Positions 13,572 through 20,211 of a DNA stretch of 38,710 nt are shown here, in pieces. Both the position numbers and the translations under genes were made by a program. The DNA lies in the IMG/VR virus record IMGVR_UViG_3300009129_000039, positions 1 to 38,710 of that record; one strand, written 5' to 3'. The notes beneath the pieces are model-generated. The model had not been told where the DNA came from and made no database searches. It worked only from the letters and a program-made list of their open reading frames with translations. Source of the DNA: a virus. The stretch's first letter is position 1; every line of letters starts with the position of its first letter.

Positions 13572-14001
13572 AGATATTGTCCGTCAACACCGAGTAGAAC
13601 AACAATCTAAAATTTATAACGAAGAGCTTCCCTACGATAGAGAAGACTTACTTCGTTTTGATATACCTTGGGACATGGCAAACAAGGTAGGATTCCGTTG
13701 GGTAGAAAGTTTCAAAGTAATTCGTGACGATAACTTACTTCGTTTTTCTGTTCTTCCATTATCCGATAAACTTGTATTCTCATCAGACAATGAGCAGTTA
13801 TGGGAATACCATTGCAAAACAATGTTTTCTAAAAAGGGTGGTGACCCTACTTCCTCACACATATTTAATGGTTCAGATAATGTCTATACTTTATTGTCTA
13901 TAGATTTTATCCCACAATGGAGCCATGGTGACACAGTAACATATACCTATGTTCCTGACGATGGTAAAGAAGAACGATATCTAGAGGTAAGGCGTGGGTG
14001 A
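13540..14001 (+). CDS. Hypothetical protein
   Basis: 153 residues from ATG 13540 (or 152 from 13543). Upstream in-frame ATGs lie inside the preceding gene and are not favoured; GGAG at 13536-13539 is close to both candidate starts. The protein is soluble with Trp-rich strands (FDIPWDMANKVGFRWVESFKVI) and several short beta segments. No family recognised. It overlaps the radical SAM gene by 8 bp, so the three genes 12135-14911 are translated as a unit. Confidence 0.6.
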   Translation: MMSETVDTSTKDIVRQHRVEQQSKIYNEELPYDREDLLRFDIPWDMANKVGFRWVESFKVIRDDNLLRFSVLPLSDKLVFSSDNEQLWEYHCKTMFSKKGGDPTSSHIFNGSDNVYTLLSIDFIPQWSHGDTVTYTYVPDDGKEERYLEVRRG

Positions 14002-14911
14002 GAACATTCCAATACAAGCTGTTGACCAACACGATTTCTTAGAACACAGAAGAGAACAAGAAAAGAAACACTGGTCTAAACAAGATAAAGCAAATGAACT
14101 TAATTCCATACTTACGGTTGAGGTTAATACAACTGAACTATGTAATAGGGCATGCGTGTTTTGTCCAAGGTATTACTCTCATGTCTTTCCAAATAGAAAC
14201 TTACACATGACACCGAAAGGTGCAGAGACTATTGCAAAGGAATTAGGAAAACATAATTATAATGGGAAGATATCTTTTAGCGGATTTGGAGAGAACCTTC
14301 TTAACCCTAAGTTCCCACAGATAGTATTTCGATTTAGAATGTGGTTGCCAGACGCAACCCTAGAGTGTAATACTAATGGAGATAAGCTCACATTAAAATA
14401 TGCAAAGAAGTTATTTGACAGTGGATTAGATTTGCTCTATATAAATTTGTATGACGGTGTAGAACAGATAGAACACTTTGATAGGATTCTAGTAGACTAT
14501 AAAGACAAGTATAAGTATAGAATGCACTGGGGTGATTTTGAGAATCACGGATTAATATTAAACAATAGAAGTGGAACCATTGACTGGATTGGAATTGAGG
14601 AGAGTGATGTGGAATCCCTACAAGGGAAACCATGTCACTATCCGTTCTATAAAATGTTTGTAGATTGGAATGGTGATGTTCTATTCTGCTCAAACGATTG
14701 GGGACGAGAACATGTTGTCGGGAATCTATTACAACAGAGTCTACACGATGTATGGTTTAGTAAACCCATGAATAAGATTAGAAGGAAATTAATGAAGGGT
14801 GATAGGAGTATGTCCCCTTGTAATAAATGTAGCGTTGACGGTAGTCTATTTGGAAAGCCGTCCTTTGATTTGATTAAGGAGTATTATGAAAGTCCTAATA
14901 ACAGGAAGTAG
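13994..14911 (+). CDS. Radical SAM enzyme with SPASM-type C-terminus
   Basis: 305 residues, GTG start. The 4Fe-4S site is CNRACVFC (Cys50, Cys54, Cys57). FSGFGENLLNP gives the glycine-rich SAM-binding part. The C-terminal half has CHYPFYKMFVDWNGDVLFC...SPCNKC, the cysteine pattern of a SPASM/twitch domain that holds auxiliary clusters. SPASM enzymes modify peptides, proteins or sugars, or act as dehydrogenases. The substrate cannot be named; the SDR that overlaps it by 26 bp is the natural partner, for example in sugar or amino-compound synthesis. Confidence 0.8.
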   Translation: MGENIPIQAVDQHDFLEHRREQEKKHWSKQDKANELNSILTVEVNTTELCNRACVFCPRYYSHVFPNRNLHMTPKGAETIAKELGKHNYNGKISFSGFGENLLNPKFPQIVFRFRMWLPDATLECNTNGDKLTLKYAKKLFDSGLDLLYINLYDGVEQIEHFDRILVDYKDKYKYRMHWGDFENHGLILNNRSGTIDWIGIEESDVESLQGKPCHYPFYKMFVDWNGDVLFCSNDWGREHVVGNLLQQSLHDVWFSKPMNKIRRKLMKGDRSMSPCNKCSVDGSLFGKPSFDLIKEYYESPNNRK

Positions 14912-15488
14912 TAAACTAGCAGGTGCAGTTATAAAGAACTTGAATGGGGAGATAGTTTATTCAAAATTAGATGTTGAAACATGTAGAGTTGAGTCAGACA
15001 TACCATGGAACCATTTTGATATCTTTATTAACAATGCACATGTAGGATTCAAACAAGCGGAACTATTACATGAGGCATATTGTCAATGGAAAGACGACAC
15101 CCATAAGCTTATCATTAACATATCCAGTCGAGCTGGGAAACCAAATATCTCTAAAGGCTATTTGTATGCCGCTCAGAAAGCTGGACTTAACCATTTAGCT
15201 GACAACCTCAATTATAACAGTGACAGAAAATGTGGTATAATAACATTGAACCTTGGGTTAATAGAACATGACGAATTGCCTTCATTATATTATGATGAGA
15301 TAACTGATGCTATTAGAGAGCTCATTTTTAATTGGTATACCAATAGAATTGTTCCAACAGAAATGACATTAGAACACCGAGCAAACTATCGAGAAGTACA
15401 ACATGAGAAACAAGAGTTAAAGGAACTAGAAGAATATTATAACCATATGTTAGAGGTTGAAGAGGAATTCGGCGATAAGGATACATAA
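14886..15488 (+). CDS. Short-chain dehydrogenase/reductase
   Basis: 200 residues. The Rossmann start LITGSSKLAG (4-13) is a TGxxxxxG variant of the SDR cofactor motif. INNA (48-51), INISS (78-81) and the catalytic Y-x-x-x-K (Tyr94-Lys98, YAAQK) follow in normal order. It is about 50 residues shorter than classic SDRs; the substrate-binding part after the catalytic helix is reduced and ends in a Glu-rich helix. It probably uses NAD(P)H on a sugar, lipid or pterin-like compound. It overlaps the radical SAM gene by 26 bp. Confidence 0.75.
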   Translation: MKVLITGSSKLAGAVIKNLNGEIVYSKLDVETCRVESDIPWNHFDIFINNAHVGFKQAELLHEAYCQWKDDTHKLIINISSRAGKPNISKGYLYAAQKAGLNHLADNLNYNSDRKCGIITLNLGLIEHDELPSLYYDEITDAIRELIFNWYTNRIVPTEMTLEHRANYREVQHEKQELKELEEYYNHMLEVEEEFGDKDT

Positions 15489-15491
15489 ATA
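15484..15491 (+). promoter_or_regulatory. T4-type late promoter box (CATAAATA)
   Basis: CATAAATA overlapping the stop codon of the SDR gene. It ends 5 nt before the ATG at 15497, so the predicted +1 is the A of the start codon. Confidence 0.6.
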
Positions 15492-15496
15492 CTAAT

Positions 15497-15748
15497 ATGT
15501 CAGAAATAGAATACAACGATTTTGGATTTGCAGCCTTAGACGCAGACGAGCTTAAGGTAGTAGATAAATCCATCTCCAGTAGCACAAACGAAGCAAACGC
15601 TGTCATTGATAAACTTGATAACTTTATTCGACCATTGTTAGAGAACCTAGCAAAGGATTCAGATAAGGACTATATCTATTGGCCTAACCGTGTAGATGTT
15701 ATAAACAAGAAAATCCTTGAACTCGATAAAATCCAAGCCGGATTATAA
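15497..15748 (+). CDS. Conserved hypothetical of marine T4-like phages
   Basis: 83 residues, acidic. The end, IRPLLENLAKDSDKDYIYWPNRV followed by a helix, has the L-x-x-L-x-K-x-P/S-D-K-x-Y-I-Y-W-P pattern I associate with a small protein widespread in marine T4-like phages. Function unknown. It has its own late-type box immediately upstream and a promoter/terminator region downstream, so it is transcribed alone or ends a unit. Confidence 0.65.
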   Translation: MSEIEYNDFGFAALDADELKVVDKSISSSTNEANAVIDKLDNFIRPLLENLAKDSDKDYIYWPNRVDVINKKILELDKIQAGL

Positions 15749-15762
15749 TTACAAAAACCCAC

Positions 15763-15792
15763 TTTACACTGCCCTAGGCTTTTTTATATAAT
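15763..15792 (+). promoter_or_regulatory. Sigma70-type promoter with terminator-like spacer
   Basis: TTTACA (15763-15768), 18-bp spacer, TATAAT (15787-15792). The spacer holds GCCctaGGC followed by six T (15771-15785), a small hairpin plus T-run that could end the upstream transcript. It drives the gene at 15825. Confidence 0.7.
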
Positions 15793-15824
15793 ATACTCTA
15801 TATTTAAATAATGGAGTAATGCAA

Positions 15825-16094
15825 ATGAGCTTATACGAAAACTTTAAAGGAGAAGAAGAGAAGTTTGTTCGAATGGGTAGGAACCTTATCACACTATGTG
15901 AGAAGAATCAGTTATACCCGAAAAATGATTTAATGTGGAATGCAGCTGTGACTGCTGGTAATAAATTAGTTACTGTAGGTTTAACCTATTCTAGGTTTAC
16001 AAGTATAGACGATTTGACCTCGAATGAGAAGAAAGCAGTAATATATTATTTAACCAAATACGGCCTTGACCATAGGGCTGTGTCCATGGTATAA
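15825..16094 (+). CDS. Small hypothetical protein
   Basis: 89 residues from the ATG at 15825. GGAG (15813-15816) lies 8 nt before it but only 2 nt before the alternative ATG at 15819. The protein is helical, with NAAVTAGNKLVTVGLTY in the middle and a C-terminal YLTKYGLDHRAVSM. No family is recognised. Its own sigma70-type promoter suggests early expression. The stop codon region contains the next promoter's -10 element. Confidence 0.6.
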   Translation: MSLYENFKGEEEKFVRMGRNLITLCEKNQLYPKNDLMWNAAVTAGNKLVTVGLTYSRFTSIDDLTSNEKKAVIYYLTKYGLDHRAVSMV

Positions 16095-16095
16095 T
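16066..16095 (+). promoter_or_regulatory. Sigma70-type promoter
   Basis: TTGACC (16066-16071), 18-bp spacer, TATAAT (16090-16095) with TGG before it. It overlaps the end of the upstream gene. It precedes a hairpin-rich non-coding stretch, not a gene. Confidence 0.7.
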
Positions 16096-16104
16096 AGAGG
16101 TATA

Positions 16105-16215
16105 GTTTTAATAGGGGTCGAAAGACTCGGGTAAGGGACAAGGGTTCTAAATCATCACCAAGTCCACAATTATTATCACGACATGCGTGAAAACTTGAAC
16201 CCACCCCTCCAATTA
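16105..16215 (+). ncRNA. Candidate structured RNA
   Basis: Non-coding, about 110 nt, directly after a promoter. The ends pair: AGGGGT (16113-16118) with ACCCCT (16203-16208). Stacked inside, GGGTTC (16142-16147) pairs with GAACCC (16197-16202). There is a hairpin TCACG/CGTGA (16176-16190). A GAAA tetraloop hairpin GGGTC-GAAA-GACTC (16115-16128) and GGAC (16136-16139)/GTCC (16162-16165) are alternatives that would compete with the outer stem or form a pseudoknot. It ends near a Shine-Dalgarno (GGGAG, 16219-16223) of the next gene, so it could be a switch for that gene. It is not a tRNA: there is no T-arm or anticodon arm. Confidence 0.5.
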
Positions 16216-16229
16216 ACTGGGAGAATTAA

Positions 16230-16376
16230 ATGACTGGACTACAATTTTTTATAGGATTAATCCTTGTTTTAATAGGGGCAATCTTTGTCTATGTGCAGAC
16301 AGTAATGCTAGAAGAGAGGAAACAAAACAAGAGAATTCCATTGATTTGGGAGAAAGACTTTTGGAATCAGCCTTGA
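16230..16376 (+). CDS. Small membrane protein
   Basis: 48 residues with an N-terminal membrane segment (LQFFIGLILVLIGAIFVYVQ) and a charged tail ending in a Trp-rich part (IWEKDFWNQP). GGGAG lies 6 nt before the ATG. It is directly downstream of the structured RNA at 16105-16215. No family recognised. Confidence 0.5.
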   Translation: MTGLQFFIGLILVLIGAIFVYVQTVMLEERKQNKRIPLIWEKDFWNQP

Positions 16377-16402
16377 CAATGCCTTCCGCTTTTTGATATA
16401 CT
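16373..16402 (+). promoter_or_regulatory. Sigma70-type promoter
   Basis: TTGACA (16373-16378), 18-bp spacer, TATACT (16397-16402). It is nearly identical to the promoter at 1077-1106 over its spacer and to the base after the -10 (TTGATATACTGTATA). It overlaps the stop codon of the small membrane protein and lies 10 bp before the ATG at 16413. Confidence 0.8.
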
Positions 16403-16412
16403 GTATATAGAA

Positions 16413-16616
16413 ATGAGAAAAGTAACAAAAAATATCATGAAGTTAATCAACAAAGTCGGAGATTCACTATCTTTCCTGAAAAATGGAACCAAAAACTCAT
16501 TAGTGATGGGTGCGGTAGATAAAGTTGGTTTGATAACAGGACTGGTTACGACGCCTTTGATGTGGCCAATCTACTCAGTCCTGAACTTCACCAGTTTTTT
16601 AGGAGTAAAATTATGA
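16413..16616 (+). CDS. Small protein with membrane-active C-terminus
   Basis: 67 residues. A basic amphipathic N-terminus (MRKVTKNIMKLINKVGDSL) is followed by a long hydrophobic stretch (MGAVDKVGLITGLVTTPLMW to FTSFLGVKL). It overlaps the next gene by 4 bp. Family unknown; it may be an early membrane-targeting protein since its promoter is 10 bp upstream. Confidence 0.55.
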   Translation: MRKVTKNIMKLINKVGDSLSFLKNGTKNSLVMGAVDKVGLITGLVTTPLMWPIYSVLNFTSFLGVKL

Positions 16617-16780
16617 TAAATCCATTTAATGATGTAGATTACAAAGACCTTACTGATTCACAGAAGGCAGCAGTTGATGCATACTATGACAATGCAGATA
16701 CTAATGACAACAATGACGGTTGTGTCTGCGGGGTAAAAGATTGTCCCGATGCATATGCCCATACAACAAGCGGGTATTAA
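16613..16780 (+). CDS. Small acidic protein with Cys motif
   Basis: 55 residues from ATG 16613 (AGGAG at 16601-16605, 7 nt upstream). The frame also opens at 16562, but inside the upstream gene and without such a site. The protein is acidic, with CVCGVKDC near the C-terminus, which may bind a metal. No family recognised. Confidence 0.55.
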   Translation: MINPFNDVDYKDLTDSQKAAVDAYYDNADTNDNNDGCVCGVKDCPDAYAHTTSGY

Positions 16781-16787
16781 GAGAATT

Positions 16788-16862
16788 ATGAATGTAGCAG
16801 GACTAGCCGGAACCTTGAAAGAGACTATTCCAGCCCCTGCTATTATTAGGGGAAAATTATGA
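16788..16862 (+). CDS. Very small ORF (tentative)
   Basis: 24 residues (MNVAGLAGTLKETIPAPAII...) in the 78-bp gap before the next gene, ending in an ATGA overlap. AGAG precedes it. It may be a leader peptide or chance; listed because the overlap pattern matches its neighbours. Confidence 0.3.
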   Translation: MNVAGLAGTLKETIPAPAIIRGKL

Positions 16863-17281
16863 CAGCAAAATATACAGATTATATCGGAATGGAGATCAAA
16901 CAAGGTCTCGAAAAATGTATTGAGGAACCTCAATTCGAAAGCAACTACTGGAACAAACCATTAGAACCGATAATAAAAAAAGTAGGTAAAGTTAATTACA
17001 GTGAGTCCAACTATGCAACTGGCCCAATGACTAAAACAATCTTTGTTGAAGATGCGTTTGGTTCTAGGTACAAAGTTACAGTCGAAGACTTAAAACATAT
17101 TAAAGGACACGGCTGGGTTACTAGCGATGTGTGGAGTAAAATTGACCACCACTGGGATAAGGAAGAAAACGATTATGTCGTTGACACTCCCGAATACAAA
17201 GAGTGGCTTAAGAATGCTCGTGCAAAATTTAATAGTAGGCTACCCACTGGTTTCTACGGTAAGAAAGAAAAGGTAGCATAA
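16859..17281 (+). CDS. Hypothetical protein
   Basis: 140 residues, mixed alpha/beta, with a central FVEDAFGSRYKVTVEDLKHIKGHGW strand-helix (cut here at a fold boundary) and a Trp/Asp/His-rich WSKIDHHWDKEE. GGGGA 5-9 nt before the ATG serves as ribosome site. It shares one base with the next gene. No family recognised. Confidence 0.6.
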   Translation: MTAKYTDYIGMEIKQGLEKCIEEPQFESNYWNKPLEPIIKKVGKVNYSESNYATGPMTKTIFVEDAFGSRYKVTVEDLKHIKGHGWVTSDVWSKIDHHWDKEENDYVVDTPEYKEWLKNARAKFNSRLPTGFYGKKEKVA

Positions 17282-17652
17282 TGGAATTAAAAGAAGCAGT
17301 AGATACACTCTGCAAAGATTTGACTAAAGAATACGAAAAGAAATGGCCGAGGTTAGCACTAGACGGTTCTTTCCATGATTATACGGAAGGTAAGAAATAC
17401 ATTCGTATATGTTATAACGAAGGTTCACCAAATGTTTACCCTAAACGAAGTGTTTGGGGATTCATTGCAAAACACGATTTCAAAGTTAAGAACAAAAAGA
17501 AAAGTGGTGGAGAGTTTATAGAATTTAAAGAAGGTGATGTTCTAATGGCAGCTGGGTGGAGAACTCCTACATTGAATGCACCAAGAGGAAATCTTTTAAA
17601 AGGATATCCAGTTAAACCACAAACAATTTATGGGCCGAGTTATTTAATATGA
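17281..17652 (+). CDS. Hypothetical protein
   Basis: 123 residues. An N-terminal helix, then beta-like segments (KYIRICYNEGSPNVYP, SVWGFIAKHDFKV) and a Lys-rich loop, ending in GWRTPTLNAPRGNLLKGYP. The pattern suggests a single compact domain conserved in phages. It overlaps the next gene by 4 bp (ATGA). No function assigned. Confidence 0.6.
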   Translation: MELKEAVDTLCKDLTKEYEKKWPRLALDGSFHDYTEGKKYIRICYNEGSPNVYPKRSVWGFIAKHDFKVKNKKKSGGEFIEFKEGDVLMAAGWRTPTLNAPRGNLLKGYPVKPQTIYGPSYLI

Positions 17653-17849
17653 TAGTAGCAGATTTCCTAGGTGGGCCTGAAAGAGCCGACTTATATAAAA
17701 AAGAATTTCAAGTTCAAGTGTCTTTCGTAGACTACTTGGTATTTAAAGTGTTTGGTGTTCGTGCTTGTTTAGCAAGAGTAAGCAAGAAGTACAACCAAGA
17801 CTTCAACAAGGATTACTTCAAGGGAGTTAGACTATGTGGAAAAAAATAA
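17649..17849 (+). CDS. Hypothetical protein
   Basis: 66 residues, basic, with an aromatic-rich central helix (VSFVDYLVFKVFGVRACLARV). It sits between two coupled genes and overlaps the lysin gene by 16 bp; its 3' end carries that gene's Shine-Dalgarno (GGGAG, 17822-17826). Confidence 0.5.
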   Translation: MIVADFLGGPERADLYKKEFQVQVSFVDYLVFKVFGVRACLARVSKKYNQDFNKDYFKGVRLCGKK

Positions 17850-18370
17850 AATCTCAAATGCCAGTTTACTTATACATGGCTATGGCATTATTAGTGATAA
17901 GTATTTTTATGTGGGCTACACCCGCGCACGCGGTGAAACAAGATGTAAATAATGATGAAGCATTTTGTCTTGCACAAAACATTTATTTTGAAGCAGGAAA
18001 CCAACCACTCGCTGGAAAAATTGGAGTCGCTCTCGTAACCTTGAACCGAGTTAAATCAGAACAATTCCCCAATACATTTTGTGAAGTAGTCTATCAAACA
18101 AAAGAATATAGAGCCTCATGGAAAACTGGTGAGCTAATTCCTAAGAGAGGAATGTGTCAGTTCAGTTGGTATTGTGACGGTAAGTCAGACGAACCAAAAG
18201 ACAGTAAGACTTGGGTTGCAAGTCAACAACTTGCCAATCAATTTTTACTAACACAACCTTTCGATTTAACAGAAGGTGCTATGTGGTATCATGGAGATTA
18301 CATTTATCCTTATTGGGCTCAACACTTGAATGAGACAGTGCATATTAACGAACATATATTTTATAAGTAA
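17834..18370 (+). CDS. Cell-wall hydrolase, SleB type, with signal peptide
   Basis: 178 residues. The N-terminus has KK, a hydrophobic core (17-28) and ATPAHA, a good signal-peptidase I site after residue 33. The mature part is a hydrolase_2/SleB domain: catalytic Glu53 in NIYFEAGNQP, then VALVTLNRV, the QFSWYCDGK motif and GAMWYHGDY. It would be exported by the host Sec system and cut peptidoglycan from the periplasmic side. As an endolysin with its own signal peptide it need not rely on a holin to cross the membrane. gp5 in this phage lacks a lysozyme domain, so this may be the only muralytic enzyme in the window. Confidence 0.85.
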   Translation: MWKKIKSQMPVYLYMAMALLVISIFMWATPAHAVKQDVNNDEAFCLAQNIYFEAGNQPLAGKIGVALVTLNRVKSEQFPNTFCEVVYQTKEYRASWKTGELIPKRGMCQFSWYCDGKSDEPKDSKTWVASQQLANQFLLTQPFDLTEGAMWYHGDYIYPYWAQHLNETVHINEHIFYK

Positions 18371-18672
18371 TGAAACAACAAGAATTAAATTTAGTACAAG
18401 ATTTACCAAGGACTGGTCATATATCCGATATGGAATTCGCTAAGGTTCTTGATAAAACTGGGAATCATGTAATGTATGCAATGGGAACCTACGAAGAAAT
18501 AGAAGACTATTGCAAGGGAAAAGGATACTGGGTAGATAAGTATTTGGATTATGTTGCACCGTCAACTGCAAGAGCGGGTGTCGAATATGTTGGCCGTAGT
18601 CAAGACCCATACAAATTACAAATAGGATTTGACTATGGAAGTGGAACCCGTAAAGTCGACAATTCTTTCTAG
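18370..18672 (+). CDS. Hypothetical protein
   Basis: 100 residues, following the lysin with a 1-bp overlap (TAATG). Soluble alpha/beta pattern: GHISDMEFAKVLDKTGNHVMY strand region (shortened), then an acidic helix TYEEIEDYCKGKGYWV. No family recognised. Its 3' end overlaps the next gene by 38 bp. Confidence 0.55.
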   Translation: MKQQELNLVQDLPRTGHISDMEFAKVLDKTGNHVMYAMGTYEEIEDYCKGKGYWVDKYLDYVAPSTARAGVEYVGRSQDPYKLQIGFDYGSGTRKVDNSF

Positions 18673-18850
18673 TCTAACAACTCAACCAAAAATGTTTATA
18701 TTCGATATGTTTTTCGGATTTCTTTTTTTATTGGTTGGGTTTTACTTATGGAGAAACAAAGAGTTTAGATATCCTTTACTTGTAGGTGGAACCCTATATC
18801 TATTCTTTGCATTCTTATGGCATGTGCCTTTAGAATGGGATATTTACTAA
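18635..18850 (+). CDS. Small membrane protein
   Basis: 71 residues from the ATG at 18635 (AGGA at 18624-18627, 7 nt upstream; a TTG two codons earlier is less likely, and an ATG at 18692 would give a shorter form). It has two membrane segments (MFFGFLFLLVGFYLW and LLVGGTLYLFFAFLW). Placement after the lysin would suit a holin-like protein, but small membrane proteins abound here, so this is only a possibility. Confidence 0.5.
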   Translation: MEVEPVKSTILSSLTTQPKMFIFDMFFGFLFLLVGFYLWRNKEFRYPLLVGGTLYLFFAFLWHVPLEWDIY

Positions 18851-18852
18851 AC

Positions 18853-18860
18853 CATAAATA
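18853..18860 (+). promoter_or_regulatory. T4-type late promoter box (CATAAATA)
   Basis: CATAAATA in the short gap before the ATG at 18868 (7 nt between). Confidence 0.6.
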
Positions 18861-18867
18861 TTATATT

Positions 18868-19173
18868 ATGCCAACTTATGTATTTTTTAATCCCGACACT
18901 GGTGTAGAGTGGGAAGAACTTATGTCTATTTCTAAGAAAGAAAAATTTTTAGAATCACACCCACATATTGAACAAAGAATCACAGCACCTAATATTATAG
19001 GTGGTCACGGTGACCGTGTTAAGATAGACGGTGGATTTAAAGATGTCCTTAACAAAATAGGTGACGCGCATCCCGGCTCGAATGTCCATGAGAGACATGG
19101 GAGTAAAGATATTAAAAGAGAGAAGTCTATTCAGACTATTAAAAAGCATATGGACAAACAGCAGACGAAGTGA
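18868..19173 (+). CDS. FmdB-like small protein without zinc cysteines
   Basis: 101 residues from ATG 18868 (an upstream in-frame ATG at 18817 lies inside the previous gene). MPTYVFFNPDTGVEWEELMS followed by an I-E-Q segment matches the FmdB-like proteins of marine T4-like phages (MPTYxFxxxxTGxxxE...). The cysteines that make the FmdB ribbon are absent. A Gly/His-rich middle (GGHGDRVKIDGGFKD) and a Lys-rich helix end it. Function unknown. It has its own late-type box. Confidence 0.6.
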   Translation: MPTYVFFNPDTGVEWEELMSISKKEKFLESHPHIEQRITAPNIIGGHGDRVKIDGGFKDVLNKIGDAHPGSNVHERHGSKDIKREKSIQTIKKHMDKQQTK

Positions 19174-19179
19174 TATAAT
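19151..19179 (+). promoter_or_regulatory. Sigma70-type promoter
   Basis: TGGACA (19151-19156), 17-bp spacer, TATAAT (19174-19179) with an upstream TGA giving a partial extended -10. It lies at the end of the upstream gene and 6 bp before the exonuclease ATG at 19186. It probably starts the replication-gene unit. Confidence 0.65.
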
Positions 19180-19185
19180 ATTATT

Positions 19186-19863
19186 ATGCAAGTGCGAACA
19201 ACCTTATTAGAAATAACCGATTTAGAAAACCTAGACCTTAAGACTGAAACAAGGGAAGGTAAGAGATATTACATAGACGAAAACGGAGAAGCATTCCCGA
19301 GTGTAACAACCGTTGTCGGCTTAGAATCAAGAAAGCAAATACAGTTGTGGAGAGAAAGAGTTGGAGAAGAAGAAGCCAACAAGGTTTCTACCATGGCTGC
19401 AAAGAGAGGAACTCTATTTCACCAACATGTGGAAGACTACCTTAAGAAGGAAAAGCCGTTTATAGAGTTTGAGAACATTCTACAAGAAGGAATGTTCCGT
19501 GCTGTCAGACCAGTTTTAGATGAAATAATCCCACTTGCTATAGAAGCTCCAATGTATTCGAACACCCTTAAAATGGCTGGACGAGTAGATTGTATTGGAA
19601 TGTTCGAAGGTCGGTTGAGTATTATAGATTTTAAAAGCAGTGCAAAACCAAAAGAAGAATACATGGCTAAACCTTGGTATCTTCAAATGGCTGCATATGC
19701 ATTAATGGTAGAAGAACTAACAGGTCATGAGATAGAAGAATGTCTGGCTCTGGTAGCGGTGGAAGGATCAAACTCATTTCAAATGTTTCGTTCTGACTAC
19801 CGAGACTATATCGAACCCCTAGCTCTTTTGAGAAAACAATATAAAAACTTATATGGAATCTGA
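19186..19863 (+). CDS. PD-(D/E)XK exonuclease (RecB/Cas4-like)
   Basis: 225 residues with the RecB-family nuclease motifs in order: GTLFHQHVED (His79), a Glu in IEAP (Glu120), GRVDCIG (Asp135), IIDFKSS (Asp148, Lys150) and the RecB motif III QMAAY (Gln167, Tyr171). There are no Fe-S cysteines as in Cas4, so it is the cluster-free type. Such exonucleases next to phage replication genes act in recombination or DNA repair. It overlaps the gp33-like gene by 11 bp. Confidence 0.8.
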   Translation: MQVRTTLLEITDLENLDLKTETREGKRYYIDENGEAFPSVTTVVGLESRKQIQLWRERVGEEEANKVSTMAAKRGTLFHQHVEDYLKKEKPFIEFENILQEGMFRAVRPVLDEIIPLAIEAPMYSNTLKMAGRVDCIGMFEGRLSIIDFKSSAKPKEEYMAKPWYLQMAAYALMVEELTGHEIEECLALVAVEGSNSFQMFRSDYRDYIEPLALLRKQYKNLYGI

Positions 19864-20116
19864 TAAGATGATATCAAAAAAGGAATTCAGCGAGCAAGTT
19901 GAAAGGATACTTGCAAAGGGAAAGGGAAATGCAGATGTAATGTCAGCAATAATTAAAATATGTGAAGTGAATAAAGTAGAACCCGAGAGTGCAAAGAGAT
20001 TAATCTCTACACCTCTTAAGGAAAAACTACAAGCAGAAGCTGAACAGTTAAACATGATTAACAGACACACACGAAGTCAGTCTACCTTGAGTGGCTTCTT
20101 TACGGAGAAGAAGTAA
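19853..20116 (+). CDS. 33: Late-transcription co-activator gp33-like
   Basis: 87 residues. KKEFSEQVERILAKGK, VMSAIIKICEVNKVEPESAKRLIS and LKEKLQAEAEQLNMI follow the pattern of gp33 in marine T4-like phages. The position exon-33-(Sm-like)-59-32 also matches T4 order (rnh, dsbA, 33, 59, 32). In T4, gp33 binds the RNA polymerase beta flap and links the gp55 late sigma to the sliding clamp. Its presence agrees with the NATAAATA boxes in the window. An ATG at 19868 is an alternative start. Confidence 0.65.
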   Translation: MESDKMISKKEFSEQVERILAKGKGNADVMSAIIKICEVNKVEPESAKRLISTPLKEKLQAEAEQLNMINRHTRSQSTLSGFFTEKK

Positions 20117-20211
20117 TGGAATATTATACGATAATGAATTTTATAATAGTAAGTATAGTTTCATACTATATTGGTCGTTACATGGCCGTGAGAAATAAGG
20201 AGAAAAAATAA
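20116..20211 (+). CDS. Very small membrane protein
   Basis: 31 residues with one hydrophobic segment (MNFIIVSIVSYYIGRYM) and a Lys/Arg tail. It fits exactly between its neighbours with 1-bp overlaps at both ends (TAATG), and ends with the AAGGAG that serves the next gene. Confidence 0.5.
   Translation: MEYYTIMNFIIVSIVSYYIGRYMAVRNKEKK

Noticed and set aside
16105-16215. Possible tRNA or tmRNA because of the AGGGGT/ACCCCT ends followed by CCA
   Set aside because: There is no T-arm, D-arm or anticodon stem in the right order, and no tmRNA-type tag frame; the CCA is probably chance.
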